Of a DNA stretch of 64,000 nucleotides, positions 47,997-56,554 are shown in pieces (the first letter of the stretch is position 1; each line of letters opens with the position of its first letter). The position numbers and the translations under genes are program-made. Source of the stretch: Abyssibius alkaniclasticus (GTDB lineage: Bacteria > Pseudomonadota > Alphaproteobacteria > Rhodobacterales > Rhodobacteraceae); the NCBI RefSeq assembly GCF_020447305.1, contig NZ_CP095732.1, positions 434,001 through 498,000 of the forward strand. The letters are read 5' to 3'. Below the pieces are notes generated by a model. That model searched no databases and was not told the origin of the DNA. It worked only from the letters and a program-made list of their open reading frames with translations.

Positions 47997-48674
47997 TCAA
48001 GAAAAGTCGAACCTGTGCAGGCTGGCGCCGTGGGCGCGCAGCCAGTCGCGCGGGGTGACATAATCGGGCATAAGCCGCGCCACAACGGCCCAGAACTCGG
48101 GTGAATGGTTCATTTCCGCCAGATGGGCCACCTCATGCGCGGCCACATAGTCCAACACGGCGGGCGGCGCAAGGATCAGCCGCCATGCAAACATCAGATC
48201 GCCGCGCGATGAACACGAGCCCCAGCGCCCGCGCGGGTCGCGCAAAGTGATGCGGCCATAGGGCCGGCCAAGGGCGGCGGCGTAACACTCGCTCGCCTCG
48301 GCCAAAGCCAGCCGCGCACGCGCTTTCAGCAGCCGCGCCAAAGCGGGGCCCGCGCCCTCGCCCTGTGGCAGCAGCAGCACGCCGGGGGCGAATTGCGCGC
48401 GCTTGCCGGAATGCGGGCGCAGCGGCAGGTCTTCGCCCTGAAAGGGGATATGGGTGAGGCTGGTGACGGGGATAAGCGTGGGCGCGGCGTCCAGCCTGGG
48501 GCGCAGCCAATCGGCCTGACGGGCCAGAAAGGCGCGTGCTTCGGCCAGGGGCAGGCGTGGCGGCATGGTCAGGGTCACGGTGCCATCGACCGATGAGACC
48601 CGCAATGTCAGCTTGCGGGCGCGGGCATGTGTGCGCAAATGCACGGCAGCCTTGGGGTCGTCCAGGTGCAGCAC
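47997..48674 (-). CDS. YgjP/DUF45 family metal-dependent hydrolase
   Basis: 225 residues from GTG 48674, which lies just after the phaZ stop and has an AAGG tract upstream; the start is uncertain. The metallopeptidase motif HEVAH is in VAAHEVAHLAEMNHSPEFW, with the family stretch RWGSCSSRGDLMFAWRLILA before it. DUF45 proteins (M48-like) are predicted zinc hydrolases of unknown substrate. Same strand as phaZ, 20 bases apart. Confidence 0.85.
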   Translation of the reverse strand: MLHLDDPKAAVHLRTHARARKLTLRVSSVDGTVTLTMPPRLPLAEARAFLARQADWLRPRLDAAPTLIPVTSLTHIPFQGEDLPLRPHSGKRAQFAPGVLLLPQGEGAGPALARLLKARARLALAEASECYAAALGRPYGRITLRDPRGRWGSCSSRGDLMFAWRLILAPPAVLDYVAAHEVAHLAEMNHSPEFWAVVARLMPDYVTPRDWLRAHGASLHRFDFS

Positions 48675-48693
48675 CGTGCCGCCTTGGGCGCGT

Positions 48694-49965
48694 TCAGCCC
48701 TTCGAAACACGGGGCTTTGCGGGGGCAGCGCGATGCGCGGCGATGAACGCGGCCAGCCGCGGCTGGATCTCGCCCCGCCAGCGGCGCCCGTTGAACACAC
48801 CGTAATGGCCCACGCCTTCCTGCACATAATGCAGCTTTTGCGCATCGGGCAAGTTTGACAGCAGGCCAAGCGCGGCCTCGGTCTGGCCAAGGCCGGTAAT
48901 GTCGTCCTTTTCACCTTCGATCGTCATATAGGCGGTGTCTGTGACCGCGCCCATATCGATGCGCCTGCCGCGATATTCATAGGCGTTTTGCGCCAGAAGC
49001 CGCTTTTGGAACACGCGCTCGATGGTTTCGAGGTAGAAATCGGCCGACAGGTCCATTACCGCGTTATACTCGTCATAGAATTTATTGTGCGATTCCGCCG
49101 ATTCCCCGTCGCCCTGCGTAAGATTGTGGAACTGGCTGACATGGGCATCCATATGCCGTTCGAAATTCATCGTCATGAAGCCCGAAAGCTGCAAAAAGCC
49201 GGGATAGACGCGGCGCATAAACCCCTTGTTCGGCCAGGGCACGGTGGTGACAACGTTGTTTTCAAACCACGAAAGCGGGTTGCTGGTGGCCAGCTCGTTG
49301 GGCTGTTTCGGGTTGATCGCGGTATCAACCGGCGAGCCCATCAGCGCAATACTTGACGGGCGGAACGCATCGCCGCGCGCCGACATCAGCGCCGAGGCAA
49401 CCATCATCGGCACGCCTGGCTGGCAGACGGCCAGCACAGCGGGGCGCGTGCCATCGGCCCCCAGCGTTTCGCAGAATTTGATGAGGTAGTCGACATAGTC
49501 ATCCAGCCCGAAGCTGCCTTCGGCCAGCGGAATGTCACGCGCATCGGTCCAATCGGTGATGTAGACATCATGCGTGGGCAACATGGCGGCAACCGTGCCG
49601 CGCAGCAGGGTCGCGTAATGGCCCGACATGGGCGCAACAATCAGCAATTTCGGGTCGTTACGGCGGGCGGCGGCGGGTGTGTCGCGGCGGAAATGCAGCA
49701 AATCGCCAAAGGGCAGGCGCTGGGTGATCTCTTCAACGACCGGGGTTTCAACGCCGTCAACCAGCGTGGTGGCAAGGCCAAATTCGGGTTTGCCATAGCG
49801 GCGCGTGGCAGAGATGAACATTTCAAACGCCGCAGCCGTGGCCCGCGCGCCATAGCTGGCGGCAAAGGGGTTAAGTGGATTTTGCAGGGTTTCACGGCTG
49901 AACTGCGCGGCAGCCCGCATCGGCGACAGGGCTGCATGTGTCATTTCGTAGGCGTGATAAAGCAT
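48694..49965 (-). CDS. phaZ: intracellular polyhydroxyalkanoate depolymerase
   Basis: 423 residues. The catalytic cysteine of the intracellular PHB depolymerases is C181 in AVLAVCQPGVPMM (lipase-box-like), with C-terminal histidine in GVGHYGVFNGRRW. Start MLYHAYEMTHAALSPMRA is typical of the family. It mobilises stored PHB granules, so the organism probably makes polyhydroxybutyrate. Divergent from the TIGR02300 gene. Confidence 0.93.
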   Translation of the reverse strand: MLYHAYEMTHAALSPMRAAAQFSRETLQNPLNPFAASYGARATAAAFEMFISATRRYGKPEFGLATTLVDGVETPVVEEITQRLPFGDLLHFRRDTPAAARRNDPKLLIVAPMSGHYATLLRGTVAAMLPTHDVYITDWTDARDIPLAEGSFGLDDYVDYLIKFCETLGADGTRPAVLAVCQPGVPMMVASALMSARGDAFRPSSIALMGSPVDTAINPKQPNELATSNPLSWFENNVVTTVPWPNKGFMRRVYPGFLQLSGFMTMNFERHMDAHVSQFHNLTQGDGESAESHNKFYDEYNAVMDLSADFYLETIERVFQKRLLAQNAYEYRGRRIDMGAVTDTAYMTIEGEKDDITGLGQTEAALGLLSNLPDAQKLHYVQEGVGHYGVFNGRRWRGEIQPRLAAFIAAHRAAPAKPRVSKG

Positions 49966-50156
49966 TCGCTCTCCGGGGACTGTTTACAGTTTTGCGACGT
50001 TACGCCCGGTTTTGCAGCGCGGCAAGGCTTATTCGCAGATGCAACAATTGCCGCCACGGCATTGCTCCGGCCTGGGCAAATGCCTCTAAAGCCTTTGACA
50101 AGCCCGCCCCCCTGTGGCAACTGGGCGCGAAACAGTGAATGTGGAGTCGATTGGCT

Positions 50157-50483
50157 ATGCCCAATGAAGAATGGGGTGTAAAGCGCGCCTGCCCGAAATG
50201 TGCGACGCGGTTTTACGACCTGAACAAAGATCCGATGATTTGCCCGAGCTGTGCGCATAGCTTCACGCTGGCCAGCATTCTGGAGCAGCTGAGCGGGCGT
50301 TCTGGCGCCAAGGCCAAGGCCGCCGAAGCCAAAGCCGCCGCCGAGGCCGATGATGATGTCGATCTGCTCGACGATTCGGATGATGATGTCGACCCCGGCG
50401 ACGAGTTGCTGGAAGATGACGATGACGATACCGTCAGCCTTGACGATATCGCCGATGTCGCCAGCAAAGACGACGAGTCGTAA
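50157..50483 (+). CDS. TIGR02300 family zinc-ribbon protein with acidic tail
   Basis: 108 residues. Zinc ribbon CPKCATRFYDLNKDPMICPS with two CxxC pairs at the N-terminus, then an Ala/Lys spacer and an extremely acidic tail (DDDVDLLDDSDDDVDPGDE). This is the alphaproteobacterial TIGR02300 family; function unknown. The ATG at 50157 is preferred over the upstream codon at 50139. It is followed by a tRNA gene. Confidence 0.88.
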   Translation: MPNEEWGVKRACPKCATRFYDLNKDPMICPSCAHSFTLASILEQLSGRSGAKAKAAEAKAAAEADDDVDLLDDSDDDVDPGDELLEDDDDDTVSLDDIADVASKDDES

Positions 50484-50574
50484 TAGCAGCGCATATTTCC
50501 TGCCCCGCCCGCATTTTTTCGCTTGAACCTTTGCGGGCGGGGCAATAGATACACCGCAGCGCAAAAGCGCGAAT

Positions 50575-50650
<76 letters not shown>

Positions 50651-50872
50651 TTCCTCTGAACGATTTTCGGTATATATTTTAACGGGTTACGCGACAGCGG
50701 ATTACCTATTGGGGCCATTGTCACCGTTTTGCAAGCAGTCTCGGGTCACCGTGGTGTCACCGCTAGATGCTCGGAATATCCGCGAGAATATGGTGCTGAA
50801 ACGCAGCTCGACTTGTTTTTTATAGGTTCATGTGAAGCCGGAGCTTGTAGGCAAATGAACTCAAACAAGAGG

Positions 50873-51937
50873 TCACCCTGTTTTGCTCAACCAAGCTGCA
50901 AAGTCATTCCAAACATCGATGTCGAAGTATCCGCGACCTGCACCGGACGTTGATGGTAGCACCCAAATATCAACTTCGCCGAATTGTGCGCTACGCGCTT
51001 GCATGCCGTAATCCATTTTACCGCCGAAAACGGTCTCCGCTGCCTTTTTGCCGTTAAATGCGACCGAACGGGGTTTGTAGGCTTCTACGATTCCTACCAG
51101 CCGTTCAGCATTACGCTGGGTTAGAGAAACTTGTCGATCCATACCGGTTTCGAACTTGTTCAAATCGGTTAGTCCAACCCCATACTGCAGCAGCTCAAGT
51201 TGCCGCTCTGGAGTTAGCGGTTCGTCGGTTAGCCCAATCTCAAACAAGGTTTTCCAAAACGAGTTGCCCTTGTTTGCATAATATCGCCCCTCACGCGCGG
51301 ATGTTCGACCGACCGCCGTGCCGCAAAATATTACCTTTAGTCCCGTCGATAAAATATCGGGGAGGATCATCGGTGGTTCGGTTTCATTTGGTGCTGGCGA
51401 GATCGCCGTGAGCTCCGCAAACCGTTCCAGAAACTTCTGCTTCGCTAATGCAGGCTCCCAGCATTCGATCCGGCTTGCGTCTTTCACGTCTGGCGCACCG
51501 GGCGGCCATGGTTCGGGTGGGTCGACCATCAAAACCGCTTTTTCGTCTATCAACAACTGAACGTCAGCGCGTTTCAGCTCGCGATCTTTGAATAGGTCGG
51601 GCTTGATATCAAACTTTTTGCCAATAGCTACCTCCATTTTACCTTCAAAGGTTTTGAACTGGCTAAGTTGCTTCTTGAGCGGCGAGGGCACATCACCCAA
51701 ATAGGCTTCGGCAGCATCATGTAAAAGTCCGACCAAAGCAAATTTCGGGGCAATTTCGTGGGATACATGCACCGAATGTTCGGCGACAGAATAGAACCGT
51801 GTGCATTGCCCGTTAAAGCGGCACAGCATCGACAGACCGTGTGCGATATCGACTATGTCGATCTGATCAGGATTGGGTGGATCAAGGTCAAGCCGTTTGC
51901 CGGTGAAAGTTTGAATCCATGCTATATTGTCGGTCAT
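50873..51937 (-). CDS. HD-domain phosphohydrolase fused to mismatch-specific uracil-DNA glycosylase
   Basis: 354 residues, two domains. Residues 1-180 resemble YfbR-like HD nucleotidases (FTGKRLDLDPPNPDQIDIVD, IAHGLS, FYSVAEHSVHVSHEI, GLLHDAAEAYLGDVPSPLK); metal ligands H33, H73-D74 and probably D125 are present. Residues 193-354 match the MUG/TDG-type glycosylase: FCGTAVGRTSAREGRYYANK, NSFWKTLFEIGL, LLQYGVGLTDLNKFE and VLPSTSGAGRGYFD. The first domain would degrade deoxynucleotides, the second would remove uracil or thymine from mispairs. The fusion is uncommon to my knowledge. It shares one base with the 81-residue gene upstream, so these are coupled; an RNase-H-like gene precedes them. Confidence 0.85.
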   Translation of the reverse strand: MTDNIAWIQTFTGKRLDLDPPNPDQIDIVDIAHGLSMLCRFNGQCTRFYSVAEHSVHVSHEIAPKFALVGLLHDAAEAYLGDVPSPLKKQLSQFKTFEGKMEVAIGKKFDIKPDLFKDRELKRADVQLLIDEKAVLMVDPPEPWPPGAPDVKDASRIECWEPALAKQKFLERFAELTAISPAPNETEPPMILPDILSTGLKVIFCGTAVGRTSAREGRYYANKGNSFWKTLFEIGLTDEPLTPERQLELLQYGVGLTDLNKFETGMDRQVSLTQRNAERLVGIVEAYKPRSVAFNGKKAAETVFGGKMDYGMQARSAQFGEVDIWVLPSTSGAGRGYFDIDVWNDFAAWLSKTG

Positions 51938-52182
51938 CAATCATCCCCCGGGGGCATCCCCTGCGCCGAACGTACCGTTTCTTCGTTCCCGGTCAACTCA
52001 AAGATCAACGATATCGACAAGGTCACTGGATCGCCTTTCTCTACTTGAGCCATGCAATCCGACAGTCCCGCCAAATGTTCGCCAGTCCAGGATTGCGTGC
52101 CACGCTGAACGGACCAACCGACCTTCTGTGGAACCCTGAACGTTAGCGCAGCAGTGAATTGGTTCTCTGATGTTTCGCTCAT
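51937..52182 (-). CDS. small protein of unknown function in the HD-UDG cassette
   Basis: 81 residues from ATG 52182 (start MSETSENQFTAALTFRVPQK), ending with a TGATG overlap into the HD-UDG gene. No signal peptide or membrane helix; alternating pattern in DPVTLSISLIFELTGNEE suggests beta-strands. A longer open frame continues upstream but would overlap the RNase-H-like gene end. Function unknown; its tight coupling suggests an accessory subunit. Confidence 0.65.
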   Translation of the reverse strand: MSETSENQFTAALTFRVPQKVGWSVQRGTQSWTGEHLAGLSDCMAQVEKGDPVTLSISLIFELTGNEETVRSAQGMPPGDD

Positions 52183-52250
52183 AGCGACCGCCTCCAAAAT
52201 CGAAAAATGTCTGGATATAGCAGGTCGAAAATCGCCGCACAAACCCGTTT

Positions 52251-52877
52251 CTAAGGGCGGATCACAAGGCAAGACTGCGATAGGTAGTCGATACCGGTTT
52301 CCGCCCAACCGGTGCGCATCATGCACGCCCCGATCATTGAGAACACGTTCGCCTCGGATACCGCATTTGCGGCTGAGAGGTCTGGTAAGGCGCGCACAAA
52401 GCCTTCTGCTGCGTTTAGAGCGTCTTTCCAATGTTCGCCCGGCCCAGCATGATTATCGCCGCTAACAAAGGCTTCAAACAATAACAGATCATCGTTGCGC
52501 GGCCATGATTGCCAATCAAGGACCGCGCGCTGCTTGCACCCGGCTGCCCGCATCCCGCTCAGCACATGGCTCACAACCGCAAGCCCAATCGTTGTAACCG
52601 TTGCCCCGGCCCCCGCAGACCATGGGCGGCCATTATCACCACTGCGTTGTGCCGTCAGCTTTTGCAGTGGGCGGCCATAAGGGATGAACAGCGGCGCTTC
52701 AAAGCCGAGCGCAGATGGCTTGCCGTTCGAAACTTCTGCAAAACGCGCAATGAAGGTATCTAGGTTGGTACCGTGCTCAACATCACCCCCAACGATGATT
52801 GCCCAGCCGATATTCTTAGGCGAACCAACATCTACAGCCGCGACGACAATATCTTTGGGGCTTGGCTTGGAGGACAA
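52251..52877 (-). CDS. RNase-H-fold-like protein (DUF429-like) in the HD-UDG cassette
   Basis: 208 residues from a TTG start at 52877 with GGAG 6 bases upstream. The N-terminal strand-turn AAVDVGSPKNIGWAI with Asp16, and LGFEAPLFIPYGRP with Glu60, resemble the acidic residues of predicted RNase-H-like nucleases of the DUF429 type. The C-terminal part contains LDWQSWPRNDDLLLFEAF and FVRALPD. First gene of a minus-strand unit (RNase-H-like, 81-residue protein, HD-UDG), divergent from an XRE gene. Family assignment is tentative. Confidence 0.6.
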   Translation of the reverse strand: MSSKPSPKDIVVAAVDVGSPKNIGWAIIVGGDVEHGTNLDTFIARFAEVSNGKPSALGFEAPLFIPYGRPLQKLTAQRSGDNGRPWSAGAGATVTTIGLAVVSHVLSGMRAAGCKQRAVLDWQSWPRNDDLLLFEAFVSGDNHAGPGEHWKDALNAAEGFVRALPDLSAANAVSEANVFSMIGACMMRTGWAETGIDYLSQSCLVIRP

Positions 52878-52908
52878 AGTTAACTCCGCATTATTGGCGT
52901 TTCATGCC

Positions 52909-52918
52909 TCGTATACGA
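52909..52918. promoter_or_regulatory. palindrome in the divergent promoter region of the cassette
   Basis: TCGTATACGA, a perfect 10-bp palindrome in the 117-base gap between the RNase-H-like and XRE genes. It could be the operator of the XRE regulator. Only one copy, so low support. Confidence 0.3.
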
Positions 52919-52994
52919 AGTTGAGTTCTGTTTTGCGAACTAAATCGAACCCCGGTCTATTTATGTGCACACCGCTTGAACCCTACTTCAAGGG

Positions 52995-53336
52995 ATGGAG
53001 CAACATCTTAGATCATTTCTGGCGGGGCAATTGCGGGTGTATCGGCGCAAGGCCGGGCTAACCCAAGCCGAACTGGCGGCGCGGATCGAACGAACCGCTG
53101 AAGCGATATCCAATCTCGAGCGCGGCAAAAGCATTCCGACACTGGAAACGCTGATTGCGATTGCAGCGGCGCTTAGCGTTCCGATGCGCGACTTCTTCCC
53201 AAGCGGCGAGCTGGATCATGGTGTCAGCCAGAACCGATTGAATTCAGAAGCGGAAGCGATGGCACTGTTGCGGGGGTTAACGGACAGCCAACTGCGTGTG
53301 GCGCTAGCGCAGATAAATGCACTGGGGAACATGTGA
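52995..53336 (+). CDS. XRE family transcriptional regulator
   Basis: 113 residues. N-terminal helix-turn-helix of the Cro/CI type (LRVYRRKAGLTQAELAARIE, then AISNLERGKSIPTLETLIAI); short C-terminal helical tail, no ligand domain. Position between a divergent three-gene unit and the ATPase-PIN pair suggests it represses one or both. AAGGG lies directly before the ATG. Confidence 0.9.
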   Translation: MEQHLRSFLAGQLRVYRRKAGLTQAELAARIERTAEAISNLERGKSIPTLETLIAIAAALSVPMRDFFPSGELDHGVSQNRLNSEAEAMALLRGLTDSQLRVALAQINALGNM

Positions 53337-53753
53337 TGGCTTCAGATGCAGTAAACCGTCATAATAAACCCAAACTGACGTATGCTGCGGCAAGCACATT
53401 TTAACAGTAAGGGCGGTGAGCCGGTCAGTCGCTGGTAGCGCGAAATTTCAGGCTTCTGCGCCGGACCGGACATTCTCTGGCTGAGAGAGAACGCAAATCT
53501 GGCCGCATCTTCACGCCCGCCCCGAGCCAGAAATGGACCCAGAAACGGCCATCCTTTGATGACGTAAGCCAACGTCCTGAATTTGAAAGTACCAGCAGCA
53601 CGGACGCGAACCCGAACCGGTTTGGCAAGCCTGATATTGAACGAATGCCGCTTTGAATTCTTCGGATTTCTGCGTTTACAACGCCACGTTGGGCCTCTAC
53701 CAGTGGATAGGTAGTAGAAGCAGTCACAAACCGGAAGGCCGCGGGGATGAATT
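53337..53753. other. intergenic region without convincing gene
   Basis: 417 bases between the XRE and ATPase genes. An open frame of about 100 codons exists on the minus strand (53425-53727, GTG start), Arg- and Trp-rich, without ribosome site or recognisable domain. The ATPase promoter must lie here. Nothing else seen. Confidence 0.5.
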
Positions 53754-55118
53754 ATGCTTAAGTCACTGCATTTCCAAAATTTCAAGTCTTGGCGAGAAGC
53801 GGAACTGGATTGCGCTCCCATCACAGGTTTCTTTGGCACTAACTCATCTGGCAAAACAAGCTTGATACAGTTCCTGCTCATGCTGAAGCAAACAAAAGAC
53901 GGAACCGATAGGGCAATATCTCTCGATCTGAACGGCGACATGGTATCCTTAGGAACTGCTTCAGACGCAATTCACAGGCACGATGAAAGCTTGTTACTAC
54001 GATGGGATCTGGAGTTCACTCTTGAAACTGATCTGGCGCTAGCAGACGCGACTGAAAAAAGAACTGCTGTGATTGCAAAAAGTAGAAAGTTTGGTGTCAG
54101 TGCGGCGAATTTCGTCCAAAACAAGGCACCCATTTCTAATAGATTGAGCTACCGCCTAGGGGGTTTGGAATTCACCCTTGAGCCTAAAGGGAGCCAGAAC
54201 CTTCAATTCGATCTAACTTGTAAAAAGTTGCAAGAGGGCGCAGTCGATTTTAGTTTCCTGCGAACAAAAGGCCGCGCATGGCAATTGCCTGGACCAATCA
54301 AGTCATATGCGTTCCCCGACCAAGCGCGAACCTATTTTCAAAACGCTGGATTTTTGGCGGACTTAGAGGCTGCTTATGAGGCGCAATTAGACCAACTGTA
54401 CTATCTCGGGCCGCTGCGGCAATATCCACAGCGCGACTATCTTTGGTCGCGTTCGCGGCCATCCGATGTAGGGCAACGAGGAGAAAAAGCCATCGACGCA
54501 ATACTCGCCGCGACGGAAGCGAAAGAACAGCGAAATTTGAAGAAAAAAGGGCACCTCAAGACGTTTCAGGAGATGATTGCCTATTGGCTGAAAGAAATGT
54601 GCTTAATCGAAGAATTTCGAGTCGAAGAGATCGCTCCGAATTCCAATCGCTGGCAGGCTCGAGTGAAAACGCGAAAGGATGCCAGTGAGGTCCTGTTGAC
54701 TGATGTAGGTTTTGGAATTTCACAGGTATTGCCAGTGATCACACTACTTCAGTATGTGCCTGAAGGATCAACTGTCATTTTAGAACAACCCGAGATACAC
54801 TTACACCCATTGGCACAAGCAGCGCTAGCAGATGTCATTATTCAAGCCGCAGTCCACCGTAAAGTTCAAGTAATCCTTGAGAGTCATTCAGAGCACTTAC
54901 TTCTACGGCTACAACGAAGAATCGCTGAAGAAGCGATTTCTAGCGATGATGTTTTACTGTATTTTTGTGATGCACCTAAAGGTGAGAGTAAAATCACTAA
55001 GCTTGATGTTGATCTTTTTGGAAATATTAATAATTGGCCAGACAAGTTCATGGGTGACGCCTTTAGTGAGGCAGCGCAAGCAGAAATTGCTCGCCTCAAA
55101 CGCAAGACGGCGAAATAA
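53754..55118 (+). CDS. ABC-type AAA ATPase (DUF3696/OLD-like), putative defence protein
   Basis: 454 residues. Walker A GTNSSGKTS at 28-36 after the strand LKSLHFQNFKSW, typical of SMC/OLD-like ATPases. The stretch YLGPLRQYPQRDYLW, then PSDVGQRGEKAI (218-246) is characteristic of DUF3696 proteins; the signature-like DVGFGISQVLPV is at 317-328, Walker B TVILEQPEIHLHP at 340-352, and the histidine loop LESHSEHLLLRLQ at 375-386. No nuclease domain is attached. The next gene, a PIN-like nuclease, begins directly after the stop. This resembles ATPase-plus-nuclease defence modules. Codons are A/T-richer than the core. Confidence 0.8.
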   Translation: MLKSLHFQNFKSWREAELDCAPITGFFGTNSSGKTSLIQFLLMLKQTKDGTDRAISLDLNGDMVSLGTASDAIHRHDESLLLRWDLEFTLETDLALADATEKRTAVIAKSRKFGVSAANFVQNKAPISNRLSYRLGGLEFTLEPKGSQNLQFDLTCKKLQEGAVDFSFLRTKGRAWQLPGPIKSYAFPDQARTYFQNAGFLADLEAAYEAQLDQLYYLGPLRQYPQRDYLWSRSRPSDVGQRGEKAIDAILAATEAKEQRNLKKKGHLKTFQEMIAYWLKEMCLIEEFRVEEIAPNSNRWQARVKTRKDASEVLLTDVGFGISQVLPVITLLQYVPEGSTVILEQPEIHLHPLAQAALADVIIQAAVHRKVQVILESHSEHLLLRLQRRIAEEAISSDDVLLYFCDAPKGESKITKLDVDLFGNINNWPDKFMGDAFSEAAQAEIARLKRKTAK

Positions 55119-55601
55119 GTGCCGAAGTACGTAATTGATACAAACGTGCCAATTGTCGCCAACGGTGACGACGTCGGAATTTCCGCTACCTGCCGACTTG
55201 CCGCTGTTGAATTATTGTTGAATGCAATTGAGAATGGGAAGGTGTTTCTCGATAGCGAGGGGGCAATTCAAGCGGAGTATCGGCGATACCTCCAACCACG
55301 CGGGCAGCCAGGTGTGGGGGATAGATTTTACCTGGAGGTCATCAATAGTCATCCGGACAAGGTAGTGCGGTTGGACTTACCAAAACGGCCCGACGGTGAG
55401 TATCAGGACTTACCGCAGCCAATCATTGATTCGGGTTTTGATCCAAGTGACAGAGTGTTTGCGGCTCTGGCAAGCAAAGCTAGGACTGGAGTGTACAACG
55501 CAGTTGACAGCGATTGGCTTGAGAAACGCGCCGTCATAGAAGCCAACGGGATTCCGATCAACTTTTTATGCGGATGTGACCCGGCTCTTTGGCGCACATG
55601 A
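55119..55601 (+). CDS. PIN-like domain nuclease, partner of the ATPase
   Basis: 160 residues from a GTG start immediately after the ATPase stop (no intergenic base), so translationally coupled. PIN pattern: first strand KYVIDTNVPIV with D7, an acidic position at about E53 (IQAEYRRYL), D111 in DPSDRVFAALA and D130/D132 in NAVDSDWLE. PIN domains are Mg-dependent RNases. Unlike toxin PINs, it has no VapB-like antitoxin; its partner is the ATPase. Family assignment rests on motifs read by eye. Confidence 0.75.
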   Translation: MPKYVIDTNVPIVANGDDVGISATCRLAAVELLLNAIENGKVFLDSEGAIQAEYRRYLQPRGQPGVGDRFYLEVINSHPDKVVRLDLPKRPDGEYQDLPQPIIDSGFDPSDRVFAALASKARTGVYNAVDSDWLEKRAVIEANGIPINFLCGCDPALWRT

Positions 55602-55898
55602 GGTTGTGCGGCATCCCCTGTTGACAACCCCGGCAGAAAGTTTCTCGTTATTGGTGCCTCCATCAACCAACACATTGGGGGAGAATTTGATCGCCGAAAA
55701 CCTGATTGGTCGACTCGACCTGCAAGTGGAACAACGCGTGGCCGAAAATATCCCGCGCTGCCGCCTTCCCGCCGACGAGAATGCTGCGCTGTCCAAAGAA
55801 TGGCCGCTCTGACTGGTGCGTCGGAGCTTCCCCGCGACTAGATGGATGACCGGTTTGGCCCGTTATAGGCCTGGCCTGTTGCGAAACGCTGCTTGGCC

Positions 55899-56072
55899 TC
55901 ACACAACCGCCCCGCTCAGCCACACCACCCACTTCGCGTTTTCAAATTCGCCAACATCCCAGATGCACTGGTCCACATACGCCAACTCGACGCCGAGCAC
56001 CCGTTCAACAGTTGCGCAATCCACCAGCGCCACGTCACCATTTGATCTGTCGGTAAGCCAATAAATTCGCAT
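55899..56072 (-). CDS. possible 57-residue protein
   Basis: ATG at 56072 with GAGGG about 8 bases upstream. The product, starting MRIYWLTDRSNGDVALVDC and ending WVVWLSGAVV, is acidic and has a regular mix of hydrophobic and polar residues as in a small alpha/beta domain. It lies alone on the minus strand in a 950-base stretch without larger genes (55,602-56,554), the rest of which shows nothing convincing. May be a small regulator or a remnant. Confidence 0.4.
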   Translation of the reverse strand: MRIYWLTDRSNGDVALVDCATVERVLGVELAYVDQCIWDVGEFENAKWVVWLSGAVV

Positions 56073-56497
56073 CGCACCACCCTCGCCTGAAGCAAAAAAC
56101 TTCAGGAAATCATGGTGCGAACATCGGGCACAACTATCGGCGCGAGCCCGCTTTTGCGGCCGAGAACCCGGTCGTGACCACCTCTAGCCGGTCCGGAGAT
56201 CATAGGTGGTCATGCAGGTGGTCTTTACGGGGAAAGCATATCGGGGCCCAGAACGACGGGCATCGAAAACGGGAGCGATCTTCCATGCTGACCACCGACC
56301 ACCTCGCCCATATCACCCGGCGACCCCGCAGACCGAGCGGCACTACGTGCGGCGCGGCAGGCAGCTAGGGGCGCCGGGGAGGCACGCGGCAGTGGCATGG
56401 GTGGGGCGGAGCCGACGATGCCAGTATGGGCGTCAGGGCGGCCTCTCCGTGGGGCGGTGCACTATGCGAGCGGAGCCCATGTCAGCTGCACGCCTAG

Positions 56498-56530
56498 TAT
56501 TGCCGCCACAAACCTCGCATATTGCCGCCA
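56498..56530. repeat. direct repeat TATTGCCGCCA upstream of the DUF6998-like gene
   Basis: Two identical 11-mers at 56498-56508 and 56520-56530, 22 bp apart, ending 24 bases before the ATG of the next gene. The spacing of two helical turns suggests a protein-binding site, for example an operator. Confidence 0.4.
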
Positions 56531-56554
56531 AGTATTTCGTTGGAGAGGTGGCAT

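Noticed and set aside
53342-53941. Minus-strand open frames between the XRE and ATPase genes (about 100 and 199 codons)
   Set aside because: No ribosome site, biased composition and, for the longer frame, overlap with the ATPase gene; kept only as an unexplained stretch.
55576-55812. 78-codon plus-strand frame after the PIN gene
   Set aside because: Overlaps the PIN gene end and shows no domain; could be a gene remnant, but not supportable.
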